DNA of 64,000 bases. Source: Kineosporia sp. NBRC 101731 (GTDB lineage: Bacteria > Actinomycetota > Actinomycetes > Actinomycetales > Kineosporiaceae). A program made the translations under genes and the position numbers. The stretch's first letter is position 1; every line of letters begins with the position of its first letter. The notes beneath the pieces were generated by a model. The model made no database searches. It saw only the letters and a list, made by a program, of their open reading frames with translations, and had not been told where the DNA came from. The stretch covers positions 62,001-126,000 of the forward strand of contig NZ_BSTC01000002.1 in NCBI RefSeq assembly GCF_030269305.1, written 5' to 3'. Below, piece after piece: positions 51,603 to 58,533 of the stretch.

Positions 51603-51926
51603 TCAAGCACGTCCGAGGGCATAGTTGCCGTTCGCGCTGCCCTCCGGGTCGATGCGCTTCATCACCTGGGCCGCCAGACCGAGCACGGCCGGGTCGCTCC
51701 AGGCCCCGGATTCCTCCAGCCCCGCGATCAGCGTTTCCTTGTCCTGCTCGGGCTCGGCGATGTACTGCTCGAGCGCCCCCTGCGCGTCCGGACGCCCCTC
51801 CAGCCGAGAGCGCAGCGCGGTGTGCAGGCTGGCGAAGTCGTCTTCCACCGCACCCAGCATGGTGCTGGACTCAGTCTTGGACTCCCCGGCCACGATGGCC
51901 GTCAGGATCAGCGACAACGGTTCCAT
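51603..51926 (-). CDS. small helical protein, possible conflict-system accessory
   Basis: 107 residues from ATG 51926, with AGAGGGTG upstream. MEPLSLILTAIVAGE at the N-terminus, a helical middle (FASLHTALRSRL) and a repeated acidic/Ala part (ALEQYIAEPEQDKETLIAGLEE) resemble the actinobacterial small proteins that start MDPxxLIxxALxAG and are encoded near death-fold or NTPase conflict systems. Those usually end in a short VQIG-type motif, which I do not see here; the gene stops at a copy of the dispersed element core. The assignment is from memory of the pattern and unsure. Confidence 0.5.
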   Translation of the reverse strand: MEPLSLILTAIVAGESKTESSTMLGAVEDDFASLHTALRSRLEGRPDAQGALEQYIAEPEQDKETLIAGLEESGAWSDPAVLGLAAQVMKRIDPEGSANGNYALGRA

Positions 51927-52083
51927 GATCACCCTCTGTATGCGTCGATATGCGTTCTGGCTCAGCCATTCTTTGCCCTGAACGGCTGGTGCGCACGTCG
52001 GGCCCGGGATGCCGGAACGACCGCCTGCCGACATACTGGCACCGCCACTGTGGCAGTGCGCCGTGACAATCGGGAGAGTCACC

Positions 52084-52353
52084 ATGGTTCAGCCGCGTAT
52101 CAAGCTCGACCCCAACATCTCGCTCGGCCCCGTCGAGAAACTGCGCGAGCCGCTGGAGGAACAGCTCACCTCGGCCCTGCGCAACGCCGTGGACAAGGTC
52201 GACGACCACTACCAGGGCGAGACCGTGACCGAGGTCGAGAAAGAGCTGCTCGAGGGTACGAAAGCCGGTCTGCACCCGGACATCGCCGCGGCCATCAGCC
52301 CGGACCAGGATCAGCTGCGCGACGTCGCCGCGACCATCGTCCACAACAACTGA
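52084..52353 (+). CDS. hypothetical protein, 89 residues
   Basis: ATG 52084 with GGGAGAG upstream. The protein is charged and helical (VEKLREPLEEQLTSALRNAVDKVDDHYQGETVTEVEKELLEG) with a C-terminal DIAAAISPDQDQLRDVAATIV. No membrane helix or signal. I do not recognise it. Three decameric repeats (ACAACTGACG) at about 52345-52376 cover its end and the gap to the next gene, which follows 24 bp on, probably in one operon. Confidence 0.6.
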   Translation: MVQPRIKLDPNISLGPVEKLREPLEEQLTSALRNAVDKVDDHYQGETVTEVEKELLEGTKAGLHPDIAAAISPDQDQLRDVAATIVHNN

Positions 52354-52377
52354 CGACAACTGACGACAACTGACCCA

Positions 52378-52689
52378 GTGACGGTGGCCGAGCCGACCCC
52401 GGACGGCCACCACGTCGTCATCAAGGGCCGGAAGTGGCGGGCGACCGACCCCGACCTGCCCGGCGACGTCGCCGAGCTCCTGCGCAAGGAACTGATGAGC
52501 GCCCGGCGAGCGGTCGGCCAGGCTCTGAAAACCCAGGATCGCCAGGCCGAACGCTCCGCCCGCGACCGGGTCCAGGCCGCCAAGATCGCCCTCGGTGAGC
52601 GCGGCACCCCCTGGTGGGAGCAGTCCCCCGACGAACGCGAAGCCCGCTGGCAGCCCTTGGTGAAAGAGCTCCGAGCCGCCCAGCCCTAG
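52378..52689 (+). CDS. hypothetical protein of the type often labelled biopolymer transporter Tol
   Basis: 103 residues, GTG start. VVIKGRKWRATDPDLPGDVAELLRKELMSARRAVGQALK and ARDRVQAAKIALGERGTPWWEQSPDERE are the conserved parts of a small actinobacterial family with (K/R)WRxTDPxLP and ALGERGxPWW. The Tol label is inherited and has no visible basis; there is no membrane helix. Function unknown. Confidence 0.68.
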   Translation: MTVAEPTPDGHHVVIKGRKWRATDPDLPGDVAELLRKELMSARRAVGQALKTQDRQAERSARDRVQAAKIALGERGTPWWEQSPDEREARWQPLVKELRAAQP

Positions 52690-53019
52690 CGCTGTGGTCA
52701 CCGCACCAAGCATGCGAGCAGAGCCGACGCTCTCTCGTCCGCGATCAAGGCCTGGGTCAAGTTTTGGGTCGAGGTCGGGGCGGCCAGTTCCCTCAAAACT
52801 GCCGCTCGCGGCTCCCGGGAATCCCCGCGGACCCGTCCCCCACCCGCACCACCGTGTTACCGCAGGAGGCCGGCGGGAGGGGCGTTGCGCGTCCACTGCT
52901 CATAACCAAAATCTCTGCTTTTAATTCAACCTCAAGGCAGGAAATCGCCGTTTGACGGCGACGCATGGGGCTGCAACCTTTCTCCCGGTTCCATTATTCG
53001 CCGAACCAGGAGCTAGCCC
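52690..53019. other. intergenic region with lower-GC promoter-like stretch
   Basis: About 330 bp. The part 52905-52945 (TCATAACCAAAATCTCTGC and following) is markedly lower in GC. At about 52945-52965 CGCCGTTTGACGGCG can form a small hairpin, and at 52972 GCAACCTTTCTCC resembles the -35 side of the ECF promoters near 57.9 and 59.1 kb, although the -10 GTC is missing. Together this looks like the promoter of the peptide gene at 53020. Confidence 0.5.
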
Positions 53020-53112
53020 GTGAACAGTAAGCTGACTGAGAACCCCTGCGTGGACGGCGGTCTCACCTGCTCGAACGTCACTCTGCAGAACTCCACCGTC
53101 AGCCGCTGCTGA
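53020..53112 (+). CDS. 30-residue Cys/Ser/Thr-rich peptide, RiPP-precursor-like
   Basis: GTG 53020 is preceded by CAGGAG at the ideal eight-base spacing. The peptide begins MNSKLTENPCVDGG, contains LTCSNVTLQNS in the middle and ends TVSRC directly before TGA. Three Cys (10, 17, 30) and eight Ser/Thr in 30 residues, with a C-terminal Cys, recall core peptides of lanthipeptide-like products, although the leader would be short. A lower-GC upstream region and a hairpin terminator 11 bp after the stop support a real transcription unit. No modification enzyme, transporter or protease gene lies in the window. Confidence 0.5.
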   Translation: MNSKLTENPCVDGGLTCSNVTLQNSTVSRC

Positions 53113-53122
53113 CCCCCGATCG

Positions 53123-53161
53123 CCGGTGGGGCGACCCGATGCCCCGGGACCGCCCCACCGG
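53123..53161. terminator. hairpin terminator between peptide gene and membrane gene
   Basis: Arms CCGGTGGGGCG and CGCCCCACCGG (11 bp) with a 17-base loop, between the convergent ends at 53112 and 53174. Confidence 0.65.
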
Positions 53162-53173
53162 TTCGGCAGCAGA

Positions 53174-53569
53174 TCAGTTCGGGGTGAAAAGCCCCTGCAG
53201 ACCGACCAGCACGGCGATGACCCCGAAGATCGCCAGCAGCAGCGCGGCGCCCTGCACCTCTCCCCCGGCCGGGCGCAGCGGGCGCTTGCCGGTGAGCCGG
53301 TCCCACAGCAGGATCACGCCGACGGCGATGCCGACCACCTCGAAGTGGAACAGGTGCGGGCCGGAGGTCAGGTGCACGATCAGGTAGTAGCCACCCGTGA
53401 CCAGGGCCACCACGCCGACGATCCAGGCGAACGGGTCGAGGCGGGAGATCCACCGCCCGGCCGTCTCGCCGCCGCCGTTGGGGATCATGAGCAGCAGCGG
53501 TAGGGCCAGCAGCAGACCGCCGAGAATGTTGGACAGGTCGAGAAGAAGCGCGATCACCGTGAGCTCCAC
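53174..53569 (-). CDS. four-helix membrane protein, unknown function
   Basis: 131 residues from GTG 53569. Helices are at VIALLLDLSNILGGLLLALPLLLMI, PFAWIVGVVALVTGGYYLIVHL, FHFEVVGIAVGVILLW and QGAALLLAIFGVIAVLVGLQGLF. Short loops carry a Gly/Asn-rich turn (PNGGGETAGRW) and a basic GKRPLR. I do not recognise the family. Confidence 0.6.
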   Translation of the reverse strand: MELTVIALLLDLSNILGGLLLALPLLLMIPNGGGETAGRWISRLDPFAWIVGVVALVTGGYYLIVHLTSGPHLFHFEVVGIAVGVILLWDRLTGKRPLRPAGGEVQGAALLLAIFGVIAVLVGLQGLFTPN

Positions 53570-53722
53570 TTGCCAGATATCGCCGGGGACAGGAACGCTC
53601 AGGTCGGTGAGCCTTGAAACCGTAGCAGAATGGGGTTAAACCGCACTTCGTGGCGCTGTCGTCCCGGCTGACCCCCCGGTAGGGGTTTATCATCCGTGCT
53701 CACGTGACGCGGAGGGGGAAGC

Positions 53723-54046
53723 ATGCACGTGAGAATGTCGGTCTGGGGCGAGCCCGAGGAACACCTGGTCGCCTCGCTGGAGAACTGGCTCCAGCTGGAC
53801 CCGGAACTGCACGGCACACCGGTCATCCGGGAGGCCCGGCACGACGACCGCCTGTCGGTCGTCCTGCCCGCCGACCGCACGCCCTCCGCCCTCGCCGGGG
53901 CCCTGAGCACCTGGCTGAGCACGCGCATCGGAGACGTGCGGCTCAACGTCACCGGGCCCGACGGCACCGTGGAGGTCTCGGTCGCGAACATCGCCGACCA
54001 CGACGCGCTGCTGCGCGAGGCGCTGGGGTCCGATCAGAGACGCTGA
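53723..54046 (+). CDS. effector-associated constant component EACC1 protein
   Basis: 107 residues from ATG 53723, GGAGGGG upstream. RMSVWGEPEEHLVASLENWLQLDPELHG, then LSVVLPADRTPSALAGALSTWLSTRIGDVRLNVTGPDGTVEVS is the EACC1 pattern (VxVxGxxxExxSLxxWLxxxPxLRG, then LxxWLxxRxxDVRVxVxGPDGxxxxV). EACC1 proteins are small constant parts of NTP-dependent conflict systems in actinobacteria and usually precede a caspase-like, peptidase or NTPase effector gene. Here the next gene is convergent (13-bp overlap) and encodes a lipoprotein, so the effector is missing. Confidence 0.75.
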   Translation: MHVRMSVWGEPEEHLVASLENWLQLDPELHGTPVIREARHDDRLSVVLPADRTPSALAGALSTWLSTRIGDVRLNVTGPDGTVEVSVANIADHDALLREALGSDQRR

Positions 54047-55374
54047 CCGGGCAGCTGACCGGGCAGCAGGGTGGCCGACGAGGTCTCACGCACCCGGATC
54101 GTGTGCGGCTCCATGAACACGGCCTCGTCGGCGACACCCGTGATCCCGTCGATGAGCACGGGAATGCCCGCGGTCAGCCAGGTCAGGCCGACCTCGGTGA
54201 ACCGGCCGCTGCGCCCGTCCAGCTCGTAGCGCTTCTTCCAGGCCGTCTGCAGGCAGCCGAAGGCCACCTGGTGCGCCTTCAGCACGCTTTCCTCGGCCTC
54301 GCCCAGGCTTTCGACGTCGGTGACGGTGAACTTCTTCAGGCAGCCACCGGCCAGCACGTCGGCGAGAACCAGCTCCGAGGTGTGCCGGCGCACCACCGGG
54401 GCACCGGGCACACCGTCCATCGCCGACCCGAACGCCTTCAGCCCGAAGGTCAGGGCCATGCCGAGAAAAGCGTCACCGGTGGCGCCGGTCGACACCACCC
54501 CGGCCGGCCGCAGCGTGCCCGGATGCAGCACGACGGTCGATCCCCCGGTCAGAAGCGTGGTTTCGGTGCCGGCTGCGGACCGGTGCACGCCGCCGAGCCC
54601 CGCGGGCAGCTCGACCCCGTTGCCCAGTGCCTCGCCCCGCCAGGCTCCGGGGAACCTGACGCTGACCGGATATCCGCGCACGTTGGTCACTTTCAGCACC
54701 GGCGCGCCCCCGTCCACGCCGTAGCACCACAGCACCCGGCCACTGCGCCCGGCCTCGACCCGGAGGCCGGAGCGTCGGGCGGCGAGCTCGTTCGGGCAGA
54801 CCGGTGCGGACGCGGTGACCGCCAGGGTGTTGCGGTAGTCGGCCGCTACCGCGTTGCGCAGGGCCGAGAAGTCCCAGCCGAACGCGTTCCACCACGACAG
54901 CTCGTACACCTCGGCGGTGATCGTGTGCCGATCCGGGTCGTACTCGGCCGGGACGATGCTCCACCGGGCGGTCGCGTCGTCGTAGTGCCCGAGCACGGCG
55001 GAGGAGTCCTCGTCCGCCGCGGTCGGCAGCGGCTGCGTCACCACGGGTACCGTCAGCCGCAGCGGTCCGGTCAGCCGCGCGCCGCGGAGCCGGAGCTCGT
55101 AGGCGTCCAGGGTGCTGAGGAACGGTGACGGCGACTCCGGCGGCATTACGCTCTTCCCCGCCCGGCGCACCACCAGTTCGCCCTCACCCGACACCGAACC
55201 GGCCGGCACATCGATCACGGGACCACCCGGCACGGACACGCGTCCCCCGGCCGCCCCGACAGCGCCCGAGACACCCACCTCGGCGGGCCGCGTCACCTGT
55301 TCCGCCGTGACCGGCTGCGTGGTGCATCCGGCCACACAGACCGCGGCCAGCACCCCCACGAGTCTCCTCAGCAC
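54034..55374 (-). CDS. large lipoprotein with ZU5-like N-terminal region
   Basis: 446 residues from GTG 55374. Lipobox VAGC near residue 16. The mature start, AAGGRVSVPGGPVIDVPAGSV, has the look of a ZU5-type domain (GGxxxxPxxxxxxIPxGxx), as found ahead of adhesion or autoproteolytic modules. The remaining 350 residues are beta-rich with five Cys (PVCPNELAARR, RVLWCYGVDGG, GGCLKKFTV, FGCLQTAWKK). No enzyme motif. Attached to the outer face of the membrane; function unknown. Confidence 0.7.
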   Translation of the reverse strand: MLRRLVGVLAAVCVAGCTTQPVTAEQVTRPAEVGVSGAVGAAGGRVSVPGGPVIDVPAGSVSGEGELVVRRAGKSVMPPESPSPFLSTLDAYELRLRGARLTGPLRLTVPVVTQPLPTAADEDSSAVLGHYDDATARWSIVPAEYDPDRHTITAEVYELSWWNAFGWDFSALRNAVAADYRNTLAVTASAPVCPNELAARRSGLRVEAGRSGRVLWCYGVDGGAPVLKVTNVRGYPVSVRFPGAWRGEALGNGVELPAGLGGVHRSAAGTETTLLTGGSTVVLHPGTLRPAGVVSTGATGDAFLGMALTFGLKAFGSAMDGVPGAPVVRRHTSELVLADVLAGGCLKKFTVTDVESLGEAEESVLKAHQVAFGCLQTAWKKRYELDGRSGRFTEVGLTWLTAGIPVLIDGITGVADEAVFMEPHTIRVRETSSATLLPGQLPGQRL

Positions 55375-55505
55375 AGCCGAGCCCCCTTGTTCCACGCATC
55401 GACCGAAAGGAGCCACGGTAGGCCCGGCGCCGGGGATACCCGCGCGTAGAGAACTGGTCTCGGAAGAACGGCCGATGCCACCGCCGCCTCCTCCGCCGCG
55501 CGTCC

Positions 55506-55672
55506 TAGGGCGTGTTTTGGAAGTCGCTGCCGTAGCGAGGAGGTGCCCGGTGACCGTCTGGGGGTGCCGAGTGGGGCCCCTCGTAGCGGTGTTCTACGTG
55601 GGGCCCCACTCGGTGCCGCCAGGCGGCCACAGGGTGCCCCGCAGTAGGCATGGACTTTCAAAACACGCCCTA
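55506..55672. mobile_element. 167-bp MITE with IS630-type ends
   Basis: The ends are imperfect inverted repeats: TAGGGCGTGTTTTGGAAGTC on the left, and the mirror of TAGGGCGTGTTTTGAAAGTC on the right. The TA at each edge fits the TA target duplication of the IS630/Tc1 group. Inside is a second inverted repeat (GGTGCCGAGTGGGGCCCC at 55563-55580 with its mirror at 55600-55617). No transposase fits in this length, so it depends on a transposase elsewhere. It ends 11 bp before the start of the HAD gene. Confidence 0.82.
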
Positions 55673-55683
55673 AGCTGCAGGTC

Positions 55684-56373
55684 ATGGACTTGACTGACTC
55701 TGAACAGCGTCTGTCGGAACTCGCCGCCGCGACGAAGTACGTGCTGCTCGACTTCGACGGTCCGGTCTGCGACCTCTTCGGGGTGCTGGCACCCGACGTG
55801 ATCGCCGCCTCGCTGCTCGACGAACTGGAGGTCATCGTGGGTGGCCCGGTGGACGAGGAACTGGCCGACCTCGACGACCCGCTCGACCTGCTCGACGGGG
55901 TCAGCGAGATCTACCCGGAACTGACCGGGCGGGTGGACGCATCGGTGCGCGAAGCCGAGGTGGATGCGGCCGGCCTGGCCCCGGTGACGCCCGGGGCGGT
56001 GGAGTTCCTCCAGGCCTGCGCGGCGAGCGGGCGGCCGGTGGCGATCGTCAGCAACAACGGCGCCGAGGCGGTGCGGGCCCTGCTGGAACTGCACGAGCTC
56101 AGCGGCCTGGTGCAGCACGTGGAGGGCCGCAATCCGGACCCGCGCCTGATGAAGCCCGACCCCACGCCCCTGCTCCAGGCCATGCGGGCGCTGGGGGCCG
56201 ATCCCGCGAGCACCACGATGATCGGCGACTCCTCCAGCGACATCCTCGCCGCCCGGGCCGCCGCAGTGGAGGCCATCGCGCTACTCACCCTCGCGCCGGA
56301 CCATTCCGAACAGCCGTGGGTGGGCGACATGGACACCCTGGCCGAGCTCTTCGGGGCTCAGTCCTTGCCGTAG
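55684..56373 (+). CDS. HAD-family hydrolase
   Basis: 229 residues. Motif I is VLLDFDGPVCDLFG (DxDGxxxD variant: the second Asp of DxD is kept), motif II VAIVSNNGAE, motif III Lys in LMKPDPTPLLQ and motif IV TMIGDSSSDILAAR. This is a phosphoglycolate-phosphatase-like subtype with a helical cap at residues 30-100. Substrate unknown. Only 11 bp separate it from the MITE, so its promoter must lie in or beyond that element. Confidence 0.87.
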   Translation: MDLTDSEQRLSELAAATKYVLLDFDGPVCDLFGVLAPDVIAASLLDELEVIVGGPVDEELADLDDPLDLLDGVSEIYPELTGRVDASVREAEVDAAGLAPVTPGAVEFLQACAASGRPVAIVSNNGAEAVRALLELHELSGLVQHVEGRNPDPRLMKPDPTPLLQAMRALGADPASTTMIGDSSSDILAARAAAVEAIALLTLAPDHSEQPWVGDMDTLAELFGAQSLP

Positions 56374-56522
56374 AAGCTGTTCAGCTGGGCGTCCAGGTAG
56401 GCCAGGTCGGGGTGGGCGCGCAGGTCAGCGCCGAGTTCGTGAACCCGCACCCGGGCCGAGAAGACTTCCAGCTTGTGGGCGCAGGTCTCGAGAGTGCGGG
56501 CCATACGGTCGAGTTCGTCCAT
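56358..56522 (-). CDS. small helical protein, 54 residues
   Basis: ATG 56522 begins MDELDRMARTLETCAHKLEVFSARV, an amphipathic helix, followed by RVHELGADLRAHPDLAYLDAQLNSFYG and ends KD. The composition is protein-like and codon use fits the neighbours. The last 16 bp overlap the HAD gene. No strong ribosome site. Function unknown. Confidence 0.5.
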   Translation of the reverse strand: MDELDRMARTLETCAHKLEVFSARVRVHELGADLRAHPDLAYLDAQLNSFYGKD

Positions 56523-56676
56523 GGCTCAATCATGTACGGCCGGTAGTTGAAGGTCACGGTTCCCCGGCCGGATGCACTCGCCCGGCGCAACCGGATCCCG
56601 GCCGGAGCAACCGGTGTGGCGGCGGCCGCACCCGGTTGGCCCCTTCTCGGCCGGGATCCGCTGTCGTCGGGAACCT

Positions 56677-57462
56677 CTACGCCTGAATCACGATCGGGGA
56701 GCCCAGCGGGACGGTCTTCGCCAGTTGCGTGATCACGTCGTTGGCGATCCGGATGCAGCCGTGACTCACGTTGCGCCCGATCAGGCCGGGCTGGTCCGTG
56801 CCGTGCAGGCCGAGCTGACCGGGACCGCCCGCATAGCTCGTCAGTGTGTCCGAGTGCGCCGACAGCCCGAAAGCGTAAGGGCCGTAGCCACCTTCCGGAT
56901 TCGGTGGGCGGATCAGCTCGGTCAGGTAGTACTCCCCCGGCGGGGTCGGGGTGGTGGATTTACCCACCCCGATCGGGTAGTGCCCCACCCGCACGCCCTT
57001 CTCGATCAGGTCCAGCCGGTGCTCGTCCATCGAGACCACGAGCCGGTAGGGGGTGGTCGAGAGGGTCACCTCCTCGACGGAGATCCAGCCGGTCGCGCCA
57101 TTGGGGCGGGTCGGCAGGTGCACCTTCAGCCAGTCGCCCTTCTGCGCGGTCACGAGAAAGGCCAGCGGGCCCGCGCCCTTGCGGATCTTCTTGCTCACCG
57201 GGCCGTTCGCCGACCGGTGGATCGCGATCTGCGGCCCGGTCGCGGTGGCCACCAGGCTCCAGCCGCGGTCGAGTTGGTCGAAGGCGCTCTTGTGGACGAC
57301 CTGACTGGCATCCGTGGACGCCTGGGTCGCGGGGGTGGTCGCCGTCGATGTGGACGGCGAGGGGGACGACGAGCACGCCGCCAGGAGGGCCACGGCGATC
57401 AGGAGCGGGGCACCCCGCCGGGCGCAAGGCCCGGCGAGGTGACCACGGGGTTTCCGGTGCAC
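56677..57462 (-). CDS. L,D-transpeptidase, lipoprotein
   Basis: 261 residues, GTG start. Lipobox LLAAC near residue 30, then a Ser/Thr/Pro linker and an SH3-like region (GPLAFLVTAQKGDWLKVHLPTRPNGATGWI). The YkuD catalytic domain begins YRLVVSMDEHRLDLIEKG and holds the active site LGLHGTDQPGLIGRNVSHGCIRI, with His and Cys intact. It forms 3-3 peptidoglycan crosslinks or attaches proteins to the wall. The exported Thr/Pro protein gene ends five bases upstream, suggesting one operon. Confidence 0.92.
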   Translation of the reverse strand: MHRKPRGHLAGPCARRGAPLLIAVALLAACSSSPSPSTSTATTPATQASTDASQVVHKSAFDQLDRGWSLVATATGPQIAIHRSANGPVSKKIRKGAGPLAFLVTAQKGDWLKVHLPTRPNGATGWISVEEVTLSTTPYRLVVSMDEHRLDLIEKGVRVGHYPIGVGKSTTPTPPGEYYLTELIRPPNPEGGYGPYAFGLSAHSDTLTSYAGGPGQLGLHGTDQPGLIGRNVSHGCIRIANDVITQLAKTVPLGSPIVIQA

Positions 57463-57467
57463 CTGGT

Positions 57468-57845
57468 TCAGCCGGTGAAGTCGGGGTTGGCCGGGACCGG
57501 GCGGGCCGGGCGGGCCTTAGGGGCCGGTTCCTGCGGGGACGTCGCGGGCTTCTTGCTCGCGGCGGTGGGGGCAGGACCGGTCACCGGCTTCTTCCTGGCA
57601 TCGGCGGTCGCCGTGGGCACCGCCGTCCGCTTGTCCGCCGGAGTCGGCTCCTGGGTGGTCCGCACCGCGGTCGTCGCCGGGGTCGGCTCCTGGGTGGTCC
57701 GCGCCCCGGTCGCCGCGGTCACTGTCGCCGTCGGAACCGCCTGAACCGGCTTCGTGTCGTGGCCGACCGCCATGGCCGTGCTCGACACCCCGAACACCAG
57801 TCCGCCGGCCATCAGCACCGCTGCCACGAGTTTCATCCTGCGCAC
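57468..57845 (-). CDS. exported Thr/Ala/Pro-rich protein in an ECF sigma regulon
   Basis: 125 residues from GTG 57845, with a strong AGGAGGAAG ribosome site. A signal peptide (KLVAAVLMAGGLVFGVSSTAMA) precedes a mature part made of Thr, Ala, Pro and Lys with the repeated unit TTQEPTPA. No folded domain is seen; it may be a wall-spanning stalk. About 75 bp upstream is a promoter nearly identical to that of the ECF sigma gene at 58530-59129. It is followed after five bases by the L,D-transpeptidase gene. The same TTxEPT-type sequence occurs in the tail of the sigma-linked membrane protein. Confidence 0.7.
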   Translation of the reverse strand: MRRMKLVAAVLMAGGLVFGVSSTAMAVGHDTKPVQAVPTATVTAATGARTTQEPTPATTAVRTTQEPTPADKRTAVPTATADARKKPVTGPAPTAASKKPATSPQEPAPKARPARPVPANPDFTG

Positions 57846-57921
57846 GGTCTTCCTCCTCGTCCGGTGACCGGGGCGGGGCCGGGTGGGCCGGCCGCTGCGC
57901 GCCGCGATCACTACCTTCAAC

Positions 57922-57945
57922 GACTCCCGGTCGCGGGGAAAGGTT
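57922..57945 (-). promoter_or_regulatory. ECF-type promoter upstream of the Thr/Pro-rich protein
   Basis: Minus strand CACAACC with 16 bases from AACC to AGTC, followed by GTT. It matches the promoter at 59141-59164 in both boxes, in spacing and in part of the spacer (TTTCCCC against TTTTCCG). Confidence 0.6.
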
Positions 57946-57969
57946 GTGTTCGTCAGGAGAATTCGCGAT

Positions 57970-58533
57970 TCAGGGAGATTGGGTGGTTTCGGCCGGACGG
58001 TCGGCGACCGTGGGCTCCTGCGTGGGCCGCGCCGTCGGGGCGATCGTGGCGGTCGGCTCCGAGGTGGTCGTTGCCGAGGTGGCCGCCACCCTCGCCGTGG
58101 CCTCGGTCTTCGATGTCGCCCGGGGTGTGGACCGCTGGGACTCCGCTCTGTCCGGAGTCGGTGTGGCCGTGGACTTCCGGGGTATCCGGGTGGCCGACGG
58201 CCCCGACCTGGGCTGATCGGCCGCCGTGGTGGTCGGGACCGGATCCGCCGTGATCTCCGGGATCTCGGTCTGGACCACGGAAGGCTCCCCGGCCGGGGCG
58301 ATCCCGTTACCGGTGTCGCGTTGCAGCACAGCGGGAACGGCCAGGAGCACGGCCGCGATCACCCCGGCCGCGGCTACCGGCACCATCACCGAGGCCCGCA
58401 ACCACGGCGCCCGGCGGCGCCCGCGCATGCCCCGCCGCAGCCGTTCCCGCGATCCGGCCCGCACCTGGATGTCACCGAGCTCGTCGTCGAGCCGTCCTCT
58501 GAGCCGCTGGGCCAGCTCCTCCTCGTCCGTCAT
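57970..58533 (-). CDS. membrane protein behind the ECF sigma factor, probable anti-sigma factor
   Basis: 187 residues; its ATG overlaps the sigma stop codon (ATGA). The N-terminus is cytosolic and charged (EEELAQRLRGRLDDELGDIQVRAG), followed by one membrane helix (ASVMVPVAAAGVIAAVLLAVPAVL) and a long Thr/Ala/Pro/Ser-rich outer tail (TTSEPTATIAPTARPTQEPT). The tail is similar to the exported protein at 57468. Position and topology suggest control of the sigma factor. No zinc motif is seen. Confidence 0.72.
   Translation of the reverse strand: MTDEEELAQRLRGRLDDELGDIQVRAGSRERLRRGMRGRRRAPWLRASVMVPVAAAGVIAAVLLAVPAVLQRDTGNGIAPAGEPSVVQTEIPEITADPVPTTTAADQPRSGPSATRIPRKSTATPTPDRAESQRSTPRATSKTEATARVAATSATTTSEPTATIAPTARPTQEPTVADRPAETTQSP

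Noticed and set aside
52690-53170. A full lanthipeptide gene cluster around the Cys-rich peptide
   Set aside because: No LanM, LanKC, LanB/C, radical-SAM or transporter gene is found in the window, so only the peptide itself is reported.
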